From Typhlomys cinereus (Eukaryota > Chordata > Mammalia > Rodentia > Platacanthomyidae), in NCBI GenBank assembly GCA_023101885.1, contig JALPQD010000115.1:1247953-1311952 (forward strand): 64,000 nt of DNA. The letters run 5' to 3'. How positions within the stretch are numbered: position 1 is the stretch's first letter; every line of letters begins with the position of its first letter. The translations under genes were made by a program, and so were the position numbers. This document shows, piece after piece, positions 35,109-46,296 of the stretch. The notes below the pieces were generated by a model that had not been told where the DNA came from, did no database searches, and saw only the letters and a program-made list of their open reading frames with translations.

Positions 35109-35577
35109 TGTTAGAAAAAGAGAAGAAGAAAGAATGACGGGGTTGAGAAGGGAGATAGAACAGGAACCCAAGCTTCATCCATGAAGACTGAAGTTTATTC
35201 AGAAGCTCCTTCAAAACTCCAGCAAGGGAGCAGCAATTTCCCCCTGGAGATGGAAATTACTACTGATTTGGAGTCAGGGGTGTAAGCTTTTAACAGTTGG
35301 GGTGCAGGGGGGAGGAATTTAGGTTTGACCGGCCAGTTCAGTCCCAGAAAAGCTAGAACTCTGTCCAGTTGTCTGTTTTCCCTATCAGATCTTATTAGCA
35401 TTCTTGGTGGGGGTCTCCTGTACAGATCTGTTCTGATCTCAGATCTATCAAGTGGGGTCTCTGGTTTTGAGGTCCAGTTCCATATCAATAAAAATCAGAC
35501 TCTTGATGGATTAAAGGGAAAAAATGAGTAGGATTTGGGAGAAATTGGGAAATGGGGGATAGGAAGACAGGGTGACA
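35109..35577 (-). mobile_element. ERV LTR, antisense (gammaretrovirus-like)
   Basis: On the minus strand it runs TGTCACCC...TTTCTAACA (TG...CA, 469 bp). AATAAA lies at 35199-35194 (minus). The U5-like CCTGTTCTATCTCCCTTCTC and AACCCCGTC resembles class-I ERV LTRs. The 97-codon minus frame is U3 sequence and not a gene. Confidence 0.7.
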
Positions 35578-35977
35578 AATCTTTTTAAACTGCTTCCTGT
35601 TGATGAGGGGCATTTTGAAGGTTGCTGGAAGGCTCTAAGGAGATGATGTGAGTATTAGTTGATTGAATGTTCTAGATGGGATGTCTCCCATTCAATCCTG
35701 GGTGTATAGAGAAATCAGGGAAACTAAAAGGATAAAACAAATTAGTGGACCTACAAAAGGAAGAACTCGAGGTTTTATACTATTCTCGAGGGTATAAACC
35801 ATTGAACTAGAGGTGGTAGAAGAGTCTGTTGGGCTTTGTGGTGGGCACCTGGTGGGTTTGGAACTTGCGGGATTTGGCTTAGGCTTCAGGTCAGCTTTCT
35901 CTGTGCATGTGCTGTCTTCCAAGTAGGCTTCTGGCCTTGACTTTCACTTCTCTCTCTCTCTCAATTTCTCTTTTTCA

Positions 35978-36045
<68 letters not shown>

Positions 36046-36720
36046 TCCGTGTATGGAATTCTATCTTTCTGTCTTTGGAGGATTTTGACTGCTGGAGGGA
36101 GAGAAACAAAGACCGTTCTAACTACTTCCTGCTGAAAAGGGGGGTAGTAAGGGGTTGCAGTTAAATGTCCTCAACACGAGGACCTGAGGAATCACAAAGA
36201 TCATGTGGATCATCATTTTGGGCTTGGTGGAGCTTAACCTAAAAGAAATAAAAACTGACAAGACGGTTATTTTTCTAAACTGTTTCATTGTTAGGGTAAT
36301 GTTCTGGACGTGATGTTCCTCATCCAGTCCTGGACATAGCGGATGAGGTGGGGAGGCCGGGGGGGGGGGGAAGAGGGATGGGGGAGAGGATTAGAAGGAT
36401 AAGATAGCTGTTAGTGCACCTAGGAAAGGAAGGAACCAGAACCCTATATCCTTGGCAAGCCCACTCCCATTGTTCCTAGGGCGACCCCTGCAGCCACAGT
36501 AGCCAGACTACTTCCTGTTATGACAGGGAGGAGAACTGCTTTCTTTCATCTAGAAAAAGGGGTGGAGAATTGTTGTGAATATTGAAGGAAAAATTCATTT
36601 TCTGGATAGAGGATTAGATATGGGGTAAGGAAAACAGGACTACAAGGGGAGGTGAAGTTTAGTAGGGACATGAATTTTTGTACCAAGGAGAGTAGGGAAA
36701 TTGTAGCACGCTGAGCTTGC
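35578..36720 (-). pseudogene. ERV env-like 3' region, broken
   Basis: Upstream (minus sense) of the LTR, short broken frames encode a hydrophobic run ending in an acidic tail near 35692-35760, and a second similar block near 36300-36460. A Gly/Ala-rich fusion-peptide-like stretch lies near 36470-36520. This resembles degenerate Env TM sequence. Stops, a homopolymer G-run (36360-36370) and a (CT)n insertion break every frame. No 5' LTR is seen. Confidence 0.45.
35951..36045. repeat. (CT)n microsatellite
   Basis: Nearly pure CT/TC from about 35979 to 36031 with imperfect flanks. It lies inside the ERV remnant. Confidence 0.95.
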
Positions 36721-37309
36721 TAGCCATGGCTTATCTAGTAACATGTTACACATCTCATGTTGATATACCACAACTGCCTTAATATTACAAAGATAACTAT
36801 TGTATTTGTTTTGAATATAGCTTTGGTGTTTATTTATAAAAGCTTTTGCAGGCCATGTGTTTGAGGACCAAAATTTCTAAAACTTTGAGCACTTCCTCAA
36901 ATTGGCTACAATGTGCTTAATTGTTTTTCAAAGTGATAAAATCTATGTACCCTTAAAGCAATGGTGGGGCACATTCCCAGCTCCCCAACTGTTCCAATGA
37001 CTGAATGCTGAGGAATATAATTTTTTCATGTGTATATAAGTCATTTTCCTTTATTTGAATACTTTTCCTCTGGGACTCATTTTTCTATGAATTTTTCTTT
37101 CTATTGAGTCAAAAGAACTTATGAACTCTGCATAAGCATCATTTTTGCTGTGTGTAGATGTAAGGTATGCAGCAAACATCTTTCTATTGGTTTCCAATCC
37201 TCATCTTCCTCTCTCTTCCCCTTTCTTCTCACTTGTCTCTTTGTGTCTCTCTCCTTTTCTAAATAAACAGAAAAATCTAAACTTTAGTGTAGTAGAATTT
37301 ATCAGTCAT
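36721..37309. other. Unassigned, possibly LINE-1 margin
   Basis: AT-rich, no gene. It may be the 3' flank of the antisense LINE-1 that follows. Confidence 0.35.
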
Positions 37310-37358
37310 GGACTGGAGATGTAGCTCAATACATCTCAGGCCCATGAATTAATCACCA

Positions 37359-37404
<46 letters not shown>
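37310..37404 (+). mobile_element. ID-like SINE with (CA)n tail
   Basis: GGACTGGAGATGTAGCTCAA...GCCCATGAATTAATCACCAAT is a short tRNA-like element leading straight into (CA)21 at 37362-37403. Confidence 0.65.
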
Positions 37405-37406
<2 letters not shown>

Positions 37407-37429
37407 AATCTTCATTTACATTTGAAGTT

Positions 37430-38583
37430 GTTCTCTTTGACTGGGAGTATCTCTTTCTATAGGAGATAAACACACTACTACATTCCTATATTCTCTCAGA
37501 TGTTTACAGAGTTTTCTTTTACTTTCACATTTAGACTGCTTGGAACTGGTTTATTGTTTGGTGCAGAAAAGCACTGCACCTTCATTTATCCATGTGAGTA
37601 GCCAAATAGTCTAATAACAGTTAATGGAAAACCCATCTTTTAACCACTGAAGTGCAATACAAAGCTACATGCAGATGCATGTGCTGCTCCATCTCTGGTT
37701 TCCCTTTTCTTTCTAGCATCTGTTTATCTTGGTGCCAATATTGTATGTTTTCTTTTCTATAGCTTTGGCATCATAAAATCCCTGACAGGACTGGTTCCAG
37801 GCTTTCTTTTAAAGAATGTTCTTGTTATCCGTGGCCCTGTGCACACACATTTTAGAATCAGGTTGTCAAGTTCCACAAAGCAAAGCATGATGGAGGCAAC
37901 AAAGGTCTCTAGAATATATTACCTATAGAAGAAACTGCAGATAAATTTGGGGAGAAATGACATTTTGCAATGTTAAATCCTTCAAAACATGAAAAGAAAT
38001 ATCTGGCCCTTGCCTTTAGCTTCATTCCCAATAAAGATACATATTTCACCATCACTGGACATTTAGTCTTAGGCATTTGCTAAGCATGAATGCTGTACTT
38101 TAAAAGAGTTTTCATCTTTATTTAATGTCACTCATGCAAGATAGCAGATAGTGTTGACTATACATCCATCAACCTTGCTAACATACCTTTCTACTCTTAG
38201 TAGTTCACCTGTACCTTTCTTTGCATGTTCTCTGTAAACAGTTCTACAATTCTGTGTTTCCCTTTACACACATATTTCTTCATATTGCCTTGCTTCTATG
38301 ACTATGCCATCATGTACAGCATAGGAAAATTTAATAACAAGATACCCTTTCTTCTCTATGTTTATCATTAACATTATGATATGTGCAGCAAGATTTCATC
38401 AGGTAAAGAAAACTTCAGGCTATTTGTAATTTGCTAAATTATTTATTATTATTGTGAATGGATACTGCTTTTTTTTACTTTGTTGATGAATTTTGCTCTT
38501 CCACATTTTCATACCTATATACAAAACCTTCTGCCTCTCCTTATTTTCTCCCTTGCCCTCCTCCCTTTCTTTTTTAAATTTTT
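37430..38583 (-). pseudogene. Ancient LINE-1 ORF2, antisense, segment 1
   Basis: Reads as reversed LINE-1 ORF2 C-terminal half: CTATAGCTTTGGCATC, TGTTCTTGTTATCCGTGG, ACATTTTAGAATCAGGTTG, GACATTTTGCAATGTTAAAT and later CAACCTTGCTAACAT. It is very diverged and no frame is open. It continues across later insertions to about 41102. Confidence 0.65.
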
Positions 38584-38633
38584 TTTATTATTTATTATGT
38601 ATTCAATTGTGTGTGTATGTGTGTGTGTATGTA

Positions 38634-38691
<58 letters not shown>

Positions 38692-38903
38692 ACCACGGGC
38701 AAATTCGGGAACCACCATGGACCGCCTCTATCTCCTGCTTACTCTACCCGGGGATTCACAGGCTCCGCCCACCAGGACCAGAAACGCAGGCCGCCCCCGC
38801 TTCTGCCCGGTGTATATACGTTGTCGGGTCTAAGACCCAAACTCAGGACCTTCCGCCTGCAAAGCAGAGGCTTAACCCCTGAGCCACCTCTCCAGCTCTC
38901 GCT
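38584..38903 (-). mobile_element. Young tRNA-headed SINE, antisense, (TG)n tail
   Basis: CpG-rich and close to the copy at 44436: AACCACGGGCAAATTCGGG, GCTCCGCCCACCAGGACC, GGACCTTCCGCCTGC, CCCCTGAGCCACCTCTCCAG. The (TG)n tail is about 50 bp (38639-38688). Retained CpGs argue for a recent insertion into the LINE-1. Confidence 0.92.
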
Positions 38904-39386
38904 CCTTCCTTTCTTATAGTCTTGCTTCCTTTGGTTTTATTTTCTGCACAAAGGTTAAGTTTTATCAAGTGGACTTTTTCCTAAATTCTTAGAATAGCTG
39001 TATAGTGCATCACTTCACTCAATTTTCTAACAATAAGCTTTCATGCCCATCGGAGACCAGATGAGATGAAATGTGTTCATCACTATTCTGAATTGACATT
39101 TTGCAAAGGATTTCTATCTCTCTTCTCCAGGATAAGATTGCCATTGTAAGCTTCCTTTCTTTTAATGTCCTTTTCTGGATTTGCATCAAAGTTATGTTAT
39201 TCTGAAAAGTGTTTCTTTGTGTTTCCATCATGTACTCTGGATGCATTTATGCAAGGTGGAAATCATCTTTTCCTTCACTATTAGACAGAAGTTAACTATA
39301 AAATCAGCGTTTTTGATCACTAACCAAGGATTACAGGACTATGCCAGTTTTCCATTTCACTTTGAATCAGTTGTGATAAATTACGT
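38904..39386 (-). pseudogene. Ancient LINE-1 ORF2, antisense, segment 2
   Basis: GGACTTTTTCCTAAATTC, a CAGATGAGATGAA block and CTTTTCTGGATTTGCATC fit the reversed middle of ORF2 and continue segment 1. Confidence 0.5.
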
Positions 39387-39734
39387 TGTCATGGCATGGA
39401 ATGTGTGCCCCACAGTCTCATATGTTTGGGAATGTCACGGCATCTTTAGGAGGTGGAGCCTTGCAGAAGGAAGCCAGTCACAGGGGGTGGGCCTTGAGGT
39501 GGATTAGTCCCACCCTATTTCTGGGAGAGGTCTGCTCCTGCAACAAGCAGTCTAGCAGCTCTCAGCCGCCAAGATATATACAGTGACTTAGCCTGTCTCC
39601 AGTTTCTGACACTACTCATGCCATTTCTGCCTGAAAGACTGCATCTCTCTAGCCGAAAGCTAAACAAATCTCCCTTTTTCTAAGTTGCTTGATTTCAGAT
39701 ATTGCTTCACATAGTTACAAGAGTAACTAGTACA
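39387..39734 (+). mobile_element. Solo MaLR LTR inserted in LINE-1
   Basis: TGTCATGGCATGGAATGTGT...AGTAACTAGTACA (TG...CA, 348 bp). Flanked by TACGT (39382-39386) and TACAT (39735-39739), a 5-bp duplication with one CpG-type change. Same family as 195-540. Confidence 0.8.
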
Positions 39735-39996
39735 TACATATTTTTAGGAATTTCTCTATTTCATCTAATGAAAATGAAACATATATGTGACATTTACAAT
39801 AATATTGACTTATAATATTTTTCTCATTATCTTTTAAATCTCTGACCCATGTGCAACTGTACATGTAATTTGTCTTATATCTTTTCTTTCTCTTGCCAGA
39901 GTTTTGTCAAACTTGTTAGTATTTATAACATTTATTTTGATTTCCAGTTTTTCTTTCTCTATTTTTAACTTTATTTTTATTTGTTTCAATCTCATT
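39735..39996 (-). pseudogene. Ancient LINE-1 ORF2, antisense, segment 3
   Basis: TTTAGGAATTTCTCTATTTC is the reverse of the conserved ORF2 stretch encoding LEE.DKFL-like residues. AGAGTTTTGTCAAAC and TTTGATTTCCAG also fit. Confidence 0.65.
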
Positions 39997-40006
39997 CACT
40001 GTCCTT

Positions 40007-40039
<33 letters not shown>

Positions 40040-40080
40040 CTCTTTTTCTCCTCCTCCTCCTCCTCCTCCTCCTCCTCCTC
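39997..40080. repeat. (TCC)n microsatellite
   Basis: Interrupted TCC/TTCC units ending in eleven CTC triplets. It abuts the tail of the antisense B4. Confidence 0.95.
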
Positions 40081-40390
40081 GTGTGTGTGTGTAGGGGGGG
40101 TGATGTGTCTCCATGGTTCATTGTATAGTATATGTGCCCATGTGCATGCTGGTACACACACCTATGCATTTCAAGGAGTCGAGAAAGTGATATCAGAAAA
40201 TACCAGGTGTCCTGCTCTATTCTTTTCCACCATATTCCCTTGAGACAAAATAGCTCAATGAACCTAGAACAACCTTGGTGACAAACAGGCTCCAGCATTC
40301 TTCTTGCCCCCACCCTCCATGACATTGGGGTTAGTGGCACATGCAATCATGACCAACTTTTTAGATGAGTTCTGGGGATTTCAATTCAGA
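40081..40390 (-). mobile_element. B4-like SINE, antisense
   Basis: (GT)n, TACCAGGTGTCCTGCTC, TTGAGACAAAATAGCTCAAT, GTTAGTGGCACATGCAATC and AGTTCTGGGGATTTCAATTC give reversed B4 order (B1-like then ID-like). Confidence 0.6.
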
Positions 40391-41102
40391 TCTTTATGCT
40401 CACTGTACTTTTAAAAAAATTTCTTGAGTTAAGTGATGTCATTCATTTTTAGTTTTTTTTCCTTTGAATGCAAATGTATAATTTAAATTTACTCTCAAAT
40501 TCTAGCTTAGCTGCATTCCACAAAATCTGATATTTTATTAGTATTTAGTCTCATATATATTCATAAATATATCATAGATAGATGAACAGATACATATAGG
40601 TAATAATTTGTATTTTACTAATGGACTACTTAATATATTTTATATTGAATTTTTGTTTTAAAAAATAATAACAGACAATGAAAACATATGTTGTACATTC
40701 TATATGTTTTCAATCTTTTGGAGTCATTAAAATCTTTTTTTAAACCTTTGCCCCTTATACTTTCATAAAATTTTTGCTTTTGATGTATTCTCAATATTTT
40801 ATTAAAAATAATGTAGAAGTTTAAAATTTTCTGTCTTTCTAATAAAGTGGATCTTCTGTGTTCATATAGCAAATCACTTAATCTCTGCTAAAAATTAAGA
40901 TTTATTTTATTAATAGAATTATTCTAACTCTTGTTGCTCCTTGACTTTTCCTAATTATTTTTCAGCTTTAATATTGTTCTTATATATCTTATCAATAAGC
41001 AATATATATATATACATACATACATAATGCACATATGTCAGTATTGAAACTTAGTTGAAGAATTTATGATGCTAGATAATTGCTATACCACTGAGTTCTT
41101 TT
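40391..41102 (-). pseudogene. Ancient LINE-1 ORF2, antisense, segment 4
   Basis: TAGCTTAGCTGCATTCCACA, a TGTACATTCTATATG block and TTTTTCAGCTTTAATATTG fit reversed ORF2 towards the endonuclease half. Very AT-rich and decayed. Confidence 0.5.
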
Positions 41103-41113
41103 TAAAAACTTTT

Positions 41114-41533
41114 TTATACATTTTTTATTATTATTTCAGCTCATACAAACTTAATAGGTACACCAGTTCCCTTCCTCCCTCCTCCTCCCCTCGAACCCCC
41201 TGCTCTCCCTCCCCTCACCCCTCCCGCCCCATCCCCCGTGCCTCCCGCCCCAATTCCCAGAGTCCTTTCTTGTGCATGCCTGACTCTCCTCTGGACCTCC
41301 TCTCCGATGACGTACAAGGACCCAGTGGCATTTCCCTGAACCCTTTCCTGTGTTCCCCTTAACCATAGGAACACTACTGTGGCTGTCAATCCCTTGCCTC
41401 CAAGGATCTTGGTGCCTTTAGCAGATGCTAGACTTTGTGAGGTCAATAGTGTGTTGGACATTGCGCCGGGCATGCAAAGTCCAATTATTATTGCTTCGGC
41501 CCTAACTTTTGTGGAGTATCTTGCAAATCATTG
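41114..41533 (-). mobile_element. LINE-1 3' end, antisense, with target duplication
   Basis: A T-rich start, CTCATACAAACTTAATAGG, a long C-rich tract (41170-41262), then 3' UTR to CTTGCAAATCATTG. Flanked by TAAAAACTTTT at 41103-41113 and 41534-41544. The 420-bp length shows strong 5' truncation. Confidence 0.85.
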
Positions 41534-41540
41534 TAAAAAC

Positions 41541-41775
41541 TTTTCTTTATTTATTAGGAAGAAAGAGAGAAATAGAGAGAGAATGCATGCAGCAGAAAGA
41601 TTGCATGAGAGAGCAAGCAGAGATGTGCTACAGTTTAGGGGGGCTGAGGAGTCCAAGAACGACCTTTAGTAGCGGGATTTGGTTCTCTCTACCATGTGGG
41701 GCTTCAGGGATTGAACTCAGGTTACCAGGTTTGCACAAAGGCACCTTTACCTGTAAATCTATCCTATTAGCCTAG
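41541..41775 (-). mobile_element. B2-like SINE, antisense
   Basis: TTTATTTATTAGGAAGAAAG tail, CTACCATGTGGGGCTTCAGG, ATTGAACTCAGGTTACCAGG, CAAAGGCACCTTTACC. The LINE-1 at 41114 inserted at its A-rich tail. Confidence 0.7.
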
Positions 41776-41779
41776 CATG

Positions 41780-41950
41780 AAAAAGGGAGATTTATTTGAA
41801 TTCTGGTTCCAGAGGATATATAGTCCATTATGATGGGGAAGGCATGACAAGCAGCAGAAGCTAGAGTCAGCTTAGGTCACACCCATCATCACAGAGGCAG
41901 AGGGAGAAAGCCCTTGCATAACTTTCTAATTCCCCTTGATAACTTCTGTG
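41780..41950 (-). mobile_element. LTR fragment, antisense (MaLR-like)
   Basis: GGGAGATTTATTTGAATTCTGG, TATAGTCCATTATGATGGGG and AGGTCACACCCATCATCACAG look like a reversed MaLR-type LTR 3' half. Confidence 0.45.
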
Positions 41951-43439
41951 TTATTATCAAGATAGGTTCTCTATTTACCTCAAAGCCTTGGATTCATTTC
42001 CTTTCCTGCCCTCTGTCTTTCCTTTCTCGATCTGTTCTCTCCTAACTCTAATTTTGCTCATTGTTATTTTTCCTTCTGATAACCTAGAAATTATATATGA
42101 TTTTTTTTATTTGTGTGCTGCAGGCAGTGAGAAATTGCTTAGAAATTAAAACATGAATATTGTACCTGAGAAATTAAAAGTTGACCACTATTTTAACTTA
42201 CGTTAGCAGAATAAATGACTGAAACATTTTAACATCAGTCATATATTGCATATATTGCATTAATTTATATAAACAATTGAGACAGTGTTTTGTTCATATT
42301 TTAACCCTTAAATTAGTCATTTCCAGTGTCCACCCAACATATGTCATTATGGTTTCATCTGCATTTATCAATGTGTATGTTTCCCTTCCTTATAACTTAT
42401 GTGATCATTTTCATTTTCTCTAGAATAGAGATTTCTAAATATACTTTAGTCATCTGTATACAGTAAACACAATTTATATTAAAAGTATTTATTTTCTCTG
42501 TAGCATTGAAAGATTATTTAATTGCATACATAATGTAATGAATAGGTAATCACCAGATATAGATTCAGCATTTGAAAATATTTTGATACCTTACAGTCAT
42601 AAAAAACAAATAATTGTCAGATACAGATTGAACATTTTAAAGTATTTTAATACTTTTTAGCCATTTTTCTTTCCCTTGGTGTTATTAATAAATAATGTGC
42701 ATTATTTCTGGCATTTCTATTCTATTTTGATTTTTTTAATAGAAATCATCTACTATAGTTTCCCATTACTGTTTTTTACATATAAGGTTTTCCTGTATTT
42801 GTCCCATTTGGGATTAAGTTGGCTTCCTAAAATTGAGAATCAACATTCTGCAGATCTTGAAACACTAAGTCATTTCTGACTTTGAACACTGCATTACTCC
42901 ATGCCCTCTCTCTTATTCTTCTGCATTTCTCATCAAACATATATTAAACCTATTTTGTGTATACCCTATTTGGGATACAGAATTTCTTCACTTCTCTCAG
43001 TTCACGTGTTCTCTCTTCGACTGTTTTCTTCTCTGAAATTAAACCATCCAATGCCTCTTAACATCAACTCTCATATATTTGCAGCCATGGAAGCTTGACT
43101 CTGTTTAGTGATTTCCTTAACTTTCCATCATCATCTTTTCATCTCTTTTTTACTTATTATTACTCTGATCTTATATTCTACCTCTCCCCTTTACTGACTT
43201 CACGTCAGACATCTCCTCTAGCAGACTCTTATCTTTAAATTTATGCCCCAGCTGATCCTCCCTGAGTACCGCCCCAAATTTACTTACCTGGCTTCCACTT
43301 TTTCCTACATGTGCCTATGGATTTGAGAAACAGGAACTTCCAGTCAGTTATCGTAAAACACCAGTACACAATCATGTATCCAGGGAGGATCACAGGTTGA
43401 AATTACATTTTTGAAGTTTTTCACACAACATATGTTAGC
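41951..43439. other. Unassigned, AT-rich, with a diverged tandem duplication
   Basis: 42547-42665 holds two diverged copies of a ~64-bp unit (CAGATAT.GATT.A.CATTT and so on). The rest may be further decayed LINE-1 but I cannot align it. Confidence 0.4.
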
Positions 43440-43498
43440 CAGTTTTCTGTCATTATAGTAAAATACCTGCGGTAGCGAAACTCATTTTGAGGAAAGAC

Positions 43499-43536
<38 letters not shown>

Positions 43537-43885
43537 AAGTTTGGAGGCTGAAAGAGCAAGAAGCAAAGTACAGCTCCTGGCAGGATGGACATGGGAGCAT
43601 ATGGAGGGAAAGGACCTTGGCAGGGCAGGAAACAGGAGGGGAGGGGCCAGGCTTGCTCTTTTTTGAAGCAATCTCTCATAAGAACTTCAGTGCCGCATGA
43701 GAAATGCCATTGCTTCTCTTTCAAAGCAATGTCTCAGGGGCCCAGCAAGCTTCTACTAGATGTAAGGTCTTCTAAGGATATCATTGTCTACAGCACCTCA
43801 CTTGGGAACAAAGCCTCCAATCATAGACTGGAGAGGAACACACAAAATACCTCCAGACCAGATCAGCACACAATGTGCTGTTAGG
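43440..43885 (-). mobile_element. LTR-like sequence, antisense, with internal (GA)n
   Basis: CAGTTTTCTGTCATTATAGTAAAATACCTG is the reversed end of a rodent LTR class. (GA)n at 43499-43537 lies within it, and the remainder to 43885 reads like a reversed U3. Confidence 0.4.
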
Positions 43886-43969
43886 TACACAAATGCAAAC
43901 TATGTGAAATATAAAGGGGCAATACTTTGACATATATATTCAGCATATACATATAGGATATTACACCCC

Positions 43970-44432
43970 TGATAGAACAAAAACTTATCTGTACACCCAA
44001 AATAATTAAAATAATTGATCAAAAGAAAGTTTTCATAAAAAATTTAAAAGAAAAAATTACAGCAGTCACATACATGTTCAAGAAAAAGCTTCATTTCAAC
44101 TACTTATTAAGCAATAAACATTCCTATTTCACCCTTGAATCAAAGATGAATAACAATTGGAGCTTCAAACTATCTAAAAGACCATTAATATACTATTTAT
44201 AAGAAAATCTATGGGATACTTAAAAAAGCTACTTTAAAAAATTATGACCTTGAATACATTTCAGGGTTAACTTTGAAAGTATTTGGGGCTACATATTAAT
44301 AAATTAGTGAAAGCAGTAAAATCAATTGTGGGCTAGAAATAAAGAGAGAAAGGGATGTAATGGAGAGAGAAATGAACCTAAAAATCACTCTGAAAAAATA
44401 TTAAAAGATAATCCATTATTAAAAATTGAAAA
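43970..44432 (+). pseudogene. LINE-1 ORF2 remnant, sense
   Basis: AAATCTATGGGATACTTAAA then TTATGACCTTGAATACATTTC resemble the ORF2 stretch around the start of the reverse transcriptase region. It resumes after the SINE (44748-44818). Confidence 0.45.
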
Positions 44433-44435
44433 TGA

Positions 44436-44732
44436 GGGGCTGGAGAGGTGGCTCAGGGGTTAAGCCTCCGCCTTGCAGGTGGAAGGTCCTGAGTTCGGAT
44501 CCCAGATCCCACATATAGACGCCAGGCGGAAGCGGGGGTGGCCTGTGCTTTTCTGGTCCTGGTAGGGCGGAGCCTGTGAATCCCAGGGCAGAAGGAGGTG
44601 GAGGCGTCCATGGTGGTTCACAAATTCGTCCGTGGTTCTACACATACACAGACACACACACACACACACAGACACACACGCGTGTGCGCACATACACACA
44701 CATGCGCAATTGAATAAATAATAATAATTTTA
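44436..44732 (+). mobile_element. Young tRNA-headed SINE, intact, with target duplication
   Basis: Best copy in the window: GGGGCTGGAGAGGTGGCTCA (box A region), GAGTTCGGATCCCAG (box B region), a GC-rich body, a CA-rich tail, then AATAATAATAATTTT. AAAAATTGAAAATGA is repeated at 44421-44435 and 44733-44747. Many CpGs are retained. RNA polymerase III transcription is expected for this class. Confidence 0.95.
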
Positions 44733-44818
44733 AAAAATTGAAAATGAAAAAAGACATATGAAAGAGATAATAATAATTATCAGAGAATATTCTGATGAAA
44801 TTGATGAGTTTCAATTTT

Positions 44819-44958
44819 TTCTTTTTTTATATTTTTTTTATTTATTTTCCCAATCATATAAACTTAATAGGTACCCTGGTCCCCTCCCTCCCTCCTGGGT
44901 CCTCCTTGCTCCCTCCCCCACTCCCTTTTCTCCTTTCTTTCACCACCCCCTCCCTTCC
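44819..44958 (-). mobile_element. 140-bp LINE-1 3' stub with target duplication
   Basis: Only the reversed poly-A, CATATAAACTTAATAGGTAC and the C-rich tract remain. TGAGTTTCAATTTT flanks it at 44805-44818 and 44959-44972, so this is a complete, extremely 5'-truncated insertion. Confidence 0.92.
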
Positions 44959-44972
44959 TGAGTTTCAATTTT

Positions 44973-45989
44973 GTTACAGAATTTCAGTGGAAAACTTTCT
45001 TAGATCAGTGAGGACAGAAGAGCTAGCAACACTGATCCAAAGTCCTCCTCCAGATCCTCACAGAACAAAACACAGCAACTTTCAAGTCTGCAGAACACAC
45101 AGAAGTTTCAGGATGCTTCCAAAGTAAGCAAGCATTACTGGAAGGAAAAAGACACACATTTTTTGAGCACCAGGGAAACCCATAATCAGGATTAATCAGG
45201 TCAAAGAACAAGGCATAACTTTGAATCTCATTGGGAGCCCTGGATACTTGCTAGCTCTAGGTAGTTCTGGAATGATGCTAGGACCATTTGGCTTCAAGAG
45301 GAGGAGACACTGGTCTCTTCCTAAACAATAAACACTCAGGTTACATGTCAATTTCATCTTGGTTCAAAGGTCTCACTTGAAAATTGCAACAGTTTTTCAA
45401 GATCTGCAAATTGACAAACCCAACCTTGTTCAAAACTGCATTCCTGAGTCATTGTGATTGGTTGTGTCTCAGAAAAGTGTCAACTTTGCATTCATCGGAT
45501 AGCTTTTCGGATGGAAACATTTTAAAACTAATCAAAGGTTAACAATAATGGGGTCCCTGGGTCAGTGGCCTTCACTTCAATAAAAGTTGACTTCCCTCCA
45601 AAACAAAGCCACTGCAGTGAACCACAGACTCTGGGAGGAGGAGGAGACACAAACTTGCAAGCGTACTTATCAAAATGAACTATAGACATTATGATTATAG
45701 GGATAGTCCTTTGCTGAGCAACAGACTCACCATAGACCCAAGGGCATTGGGGCTGGGTGAGCCCAGAAGCAGAAAATCTAGTAAACTTGTGTTAACATGG
45801 AAACTGAGTTTATAAATTTGTATGTTGTGTATCACTGCTGATTTCCTAGTGGTGATACTGAAGTCGTATCTACCCTGCCACACTCCTCTCATAGTTCCAG
45901 CCACTGTCAGCATTGCCTTCCTCTTGCCTGAGGAGGATTGTTTCTGTTATCCCCTTCAGTCTCAGTTTGAATATGTTCTCTTTTAAGGA
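44973..45989. other. Unassigned
   Basis: Its start may be further decayed LINE-1. No gene is visible. Confidence 0.35.
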
Positions 45990-46218
45990 CATCACTCCGA
46001 GGCTGGAGGTTAAGAATCTGTTCACAAGCAGAAGGTCCTGAGTTCAGATCCCAGGTCCTACCTAAAAACACCAGGTGGAAACAGCTGCAGCCTGCACTTC
46101 CAACTCTAGTGGGTGGAGCCTGGGAAATCCAAAAGCAAAGCAAGAAGGAGATAGAAGCAACCCAGAATGATTCCCAAAGTCACCCTTGGCCCACCACAGG
46201 GACACATTGTGCCCTCTG

Positions 46219-46267
<49 letters not shown>

Positions 46268-46296
46268 GTGAATGAATAAATAAAGTTTTTGAAAAA
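45990..46296 (+). mobile_element. tRNA-headed SINE with (CA)n tail
   Basis: GAGGCTGGAGGTTAAGAATC, GAGTTCAGATCCCAGGTCC, GTGGGTGGAGCCTGGGAAAT, GAAGGAGATAGAAGCAACCC, CAGGGACACATTGTGCCCTC, (CA)22 at 46221-46264 and AATGAATAAATAAAG. Confidence 0.9.

Noticed and set aside
35195..35488. 97-codon minus-strand frame
   Set aside because: It falls in the U3 part of an ERV LTR next to its poly-A signal, so it is regulatory sequence and not a gene.
39904..40161. Leu- or Glu-rich frames
   Set aside because: Produced by the (TCC)n tract.
44436..44510. Possible tRNA gene
   Set aside because: Box A and B-like motifs are present, but they form the head of a SINE with a body, CA tail and target duplication.
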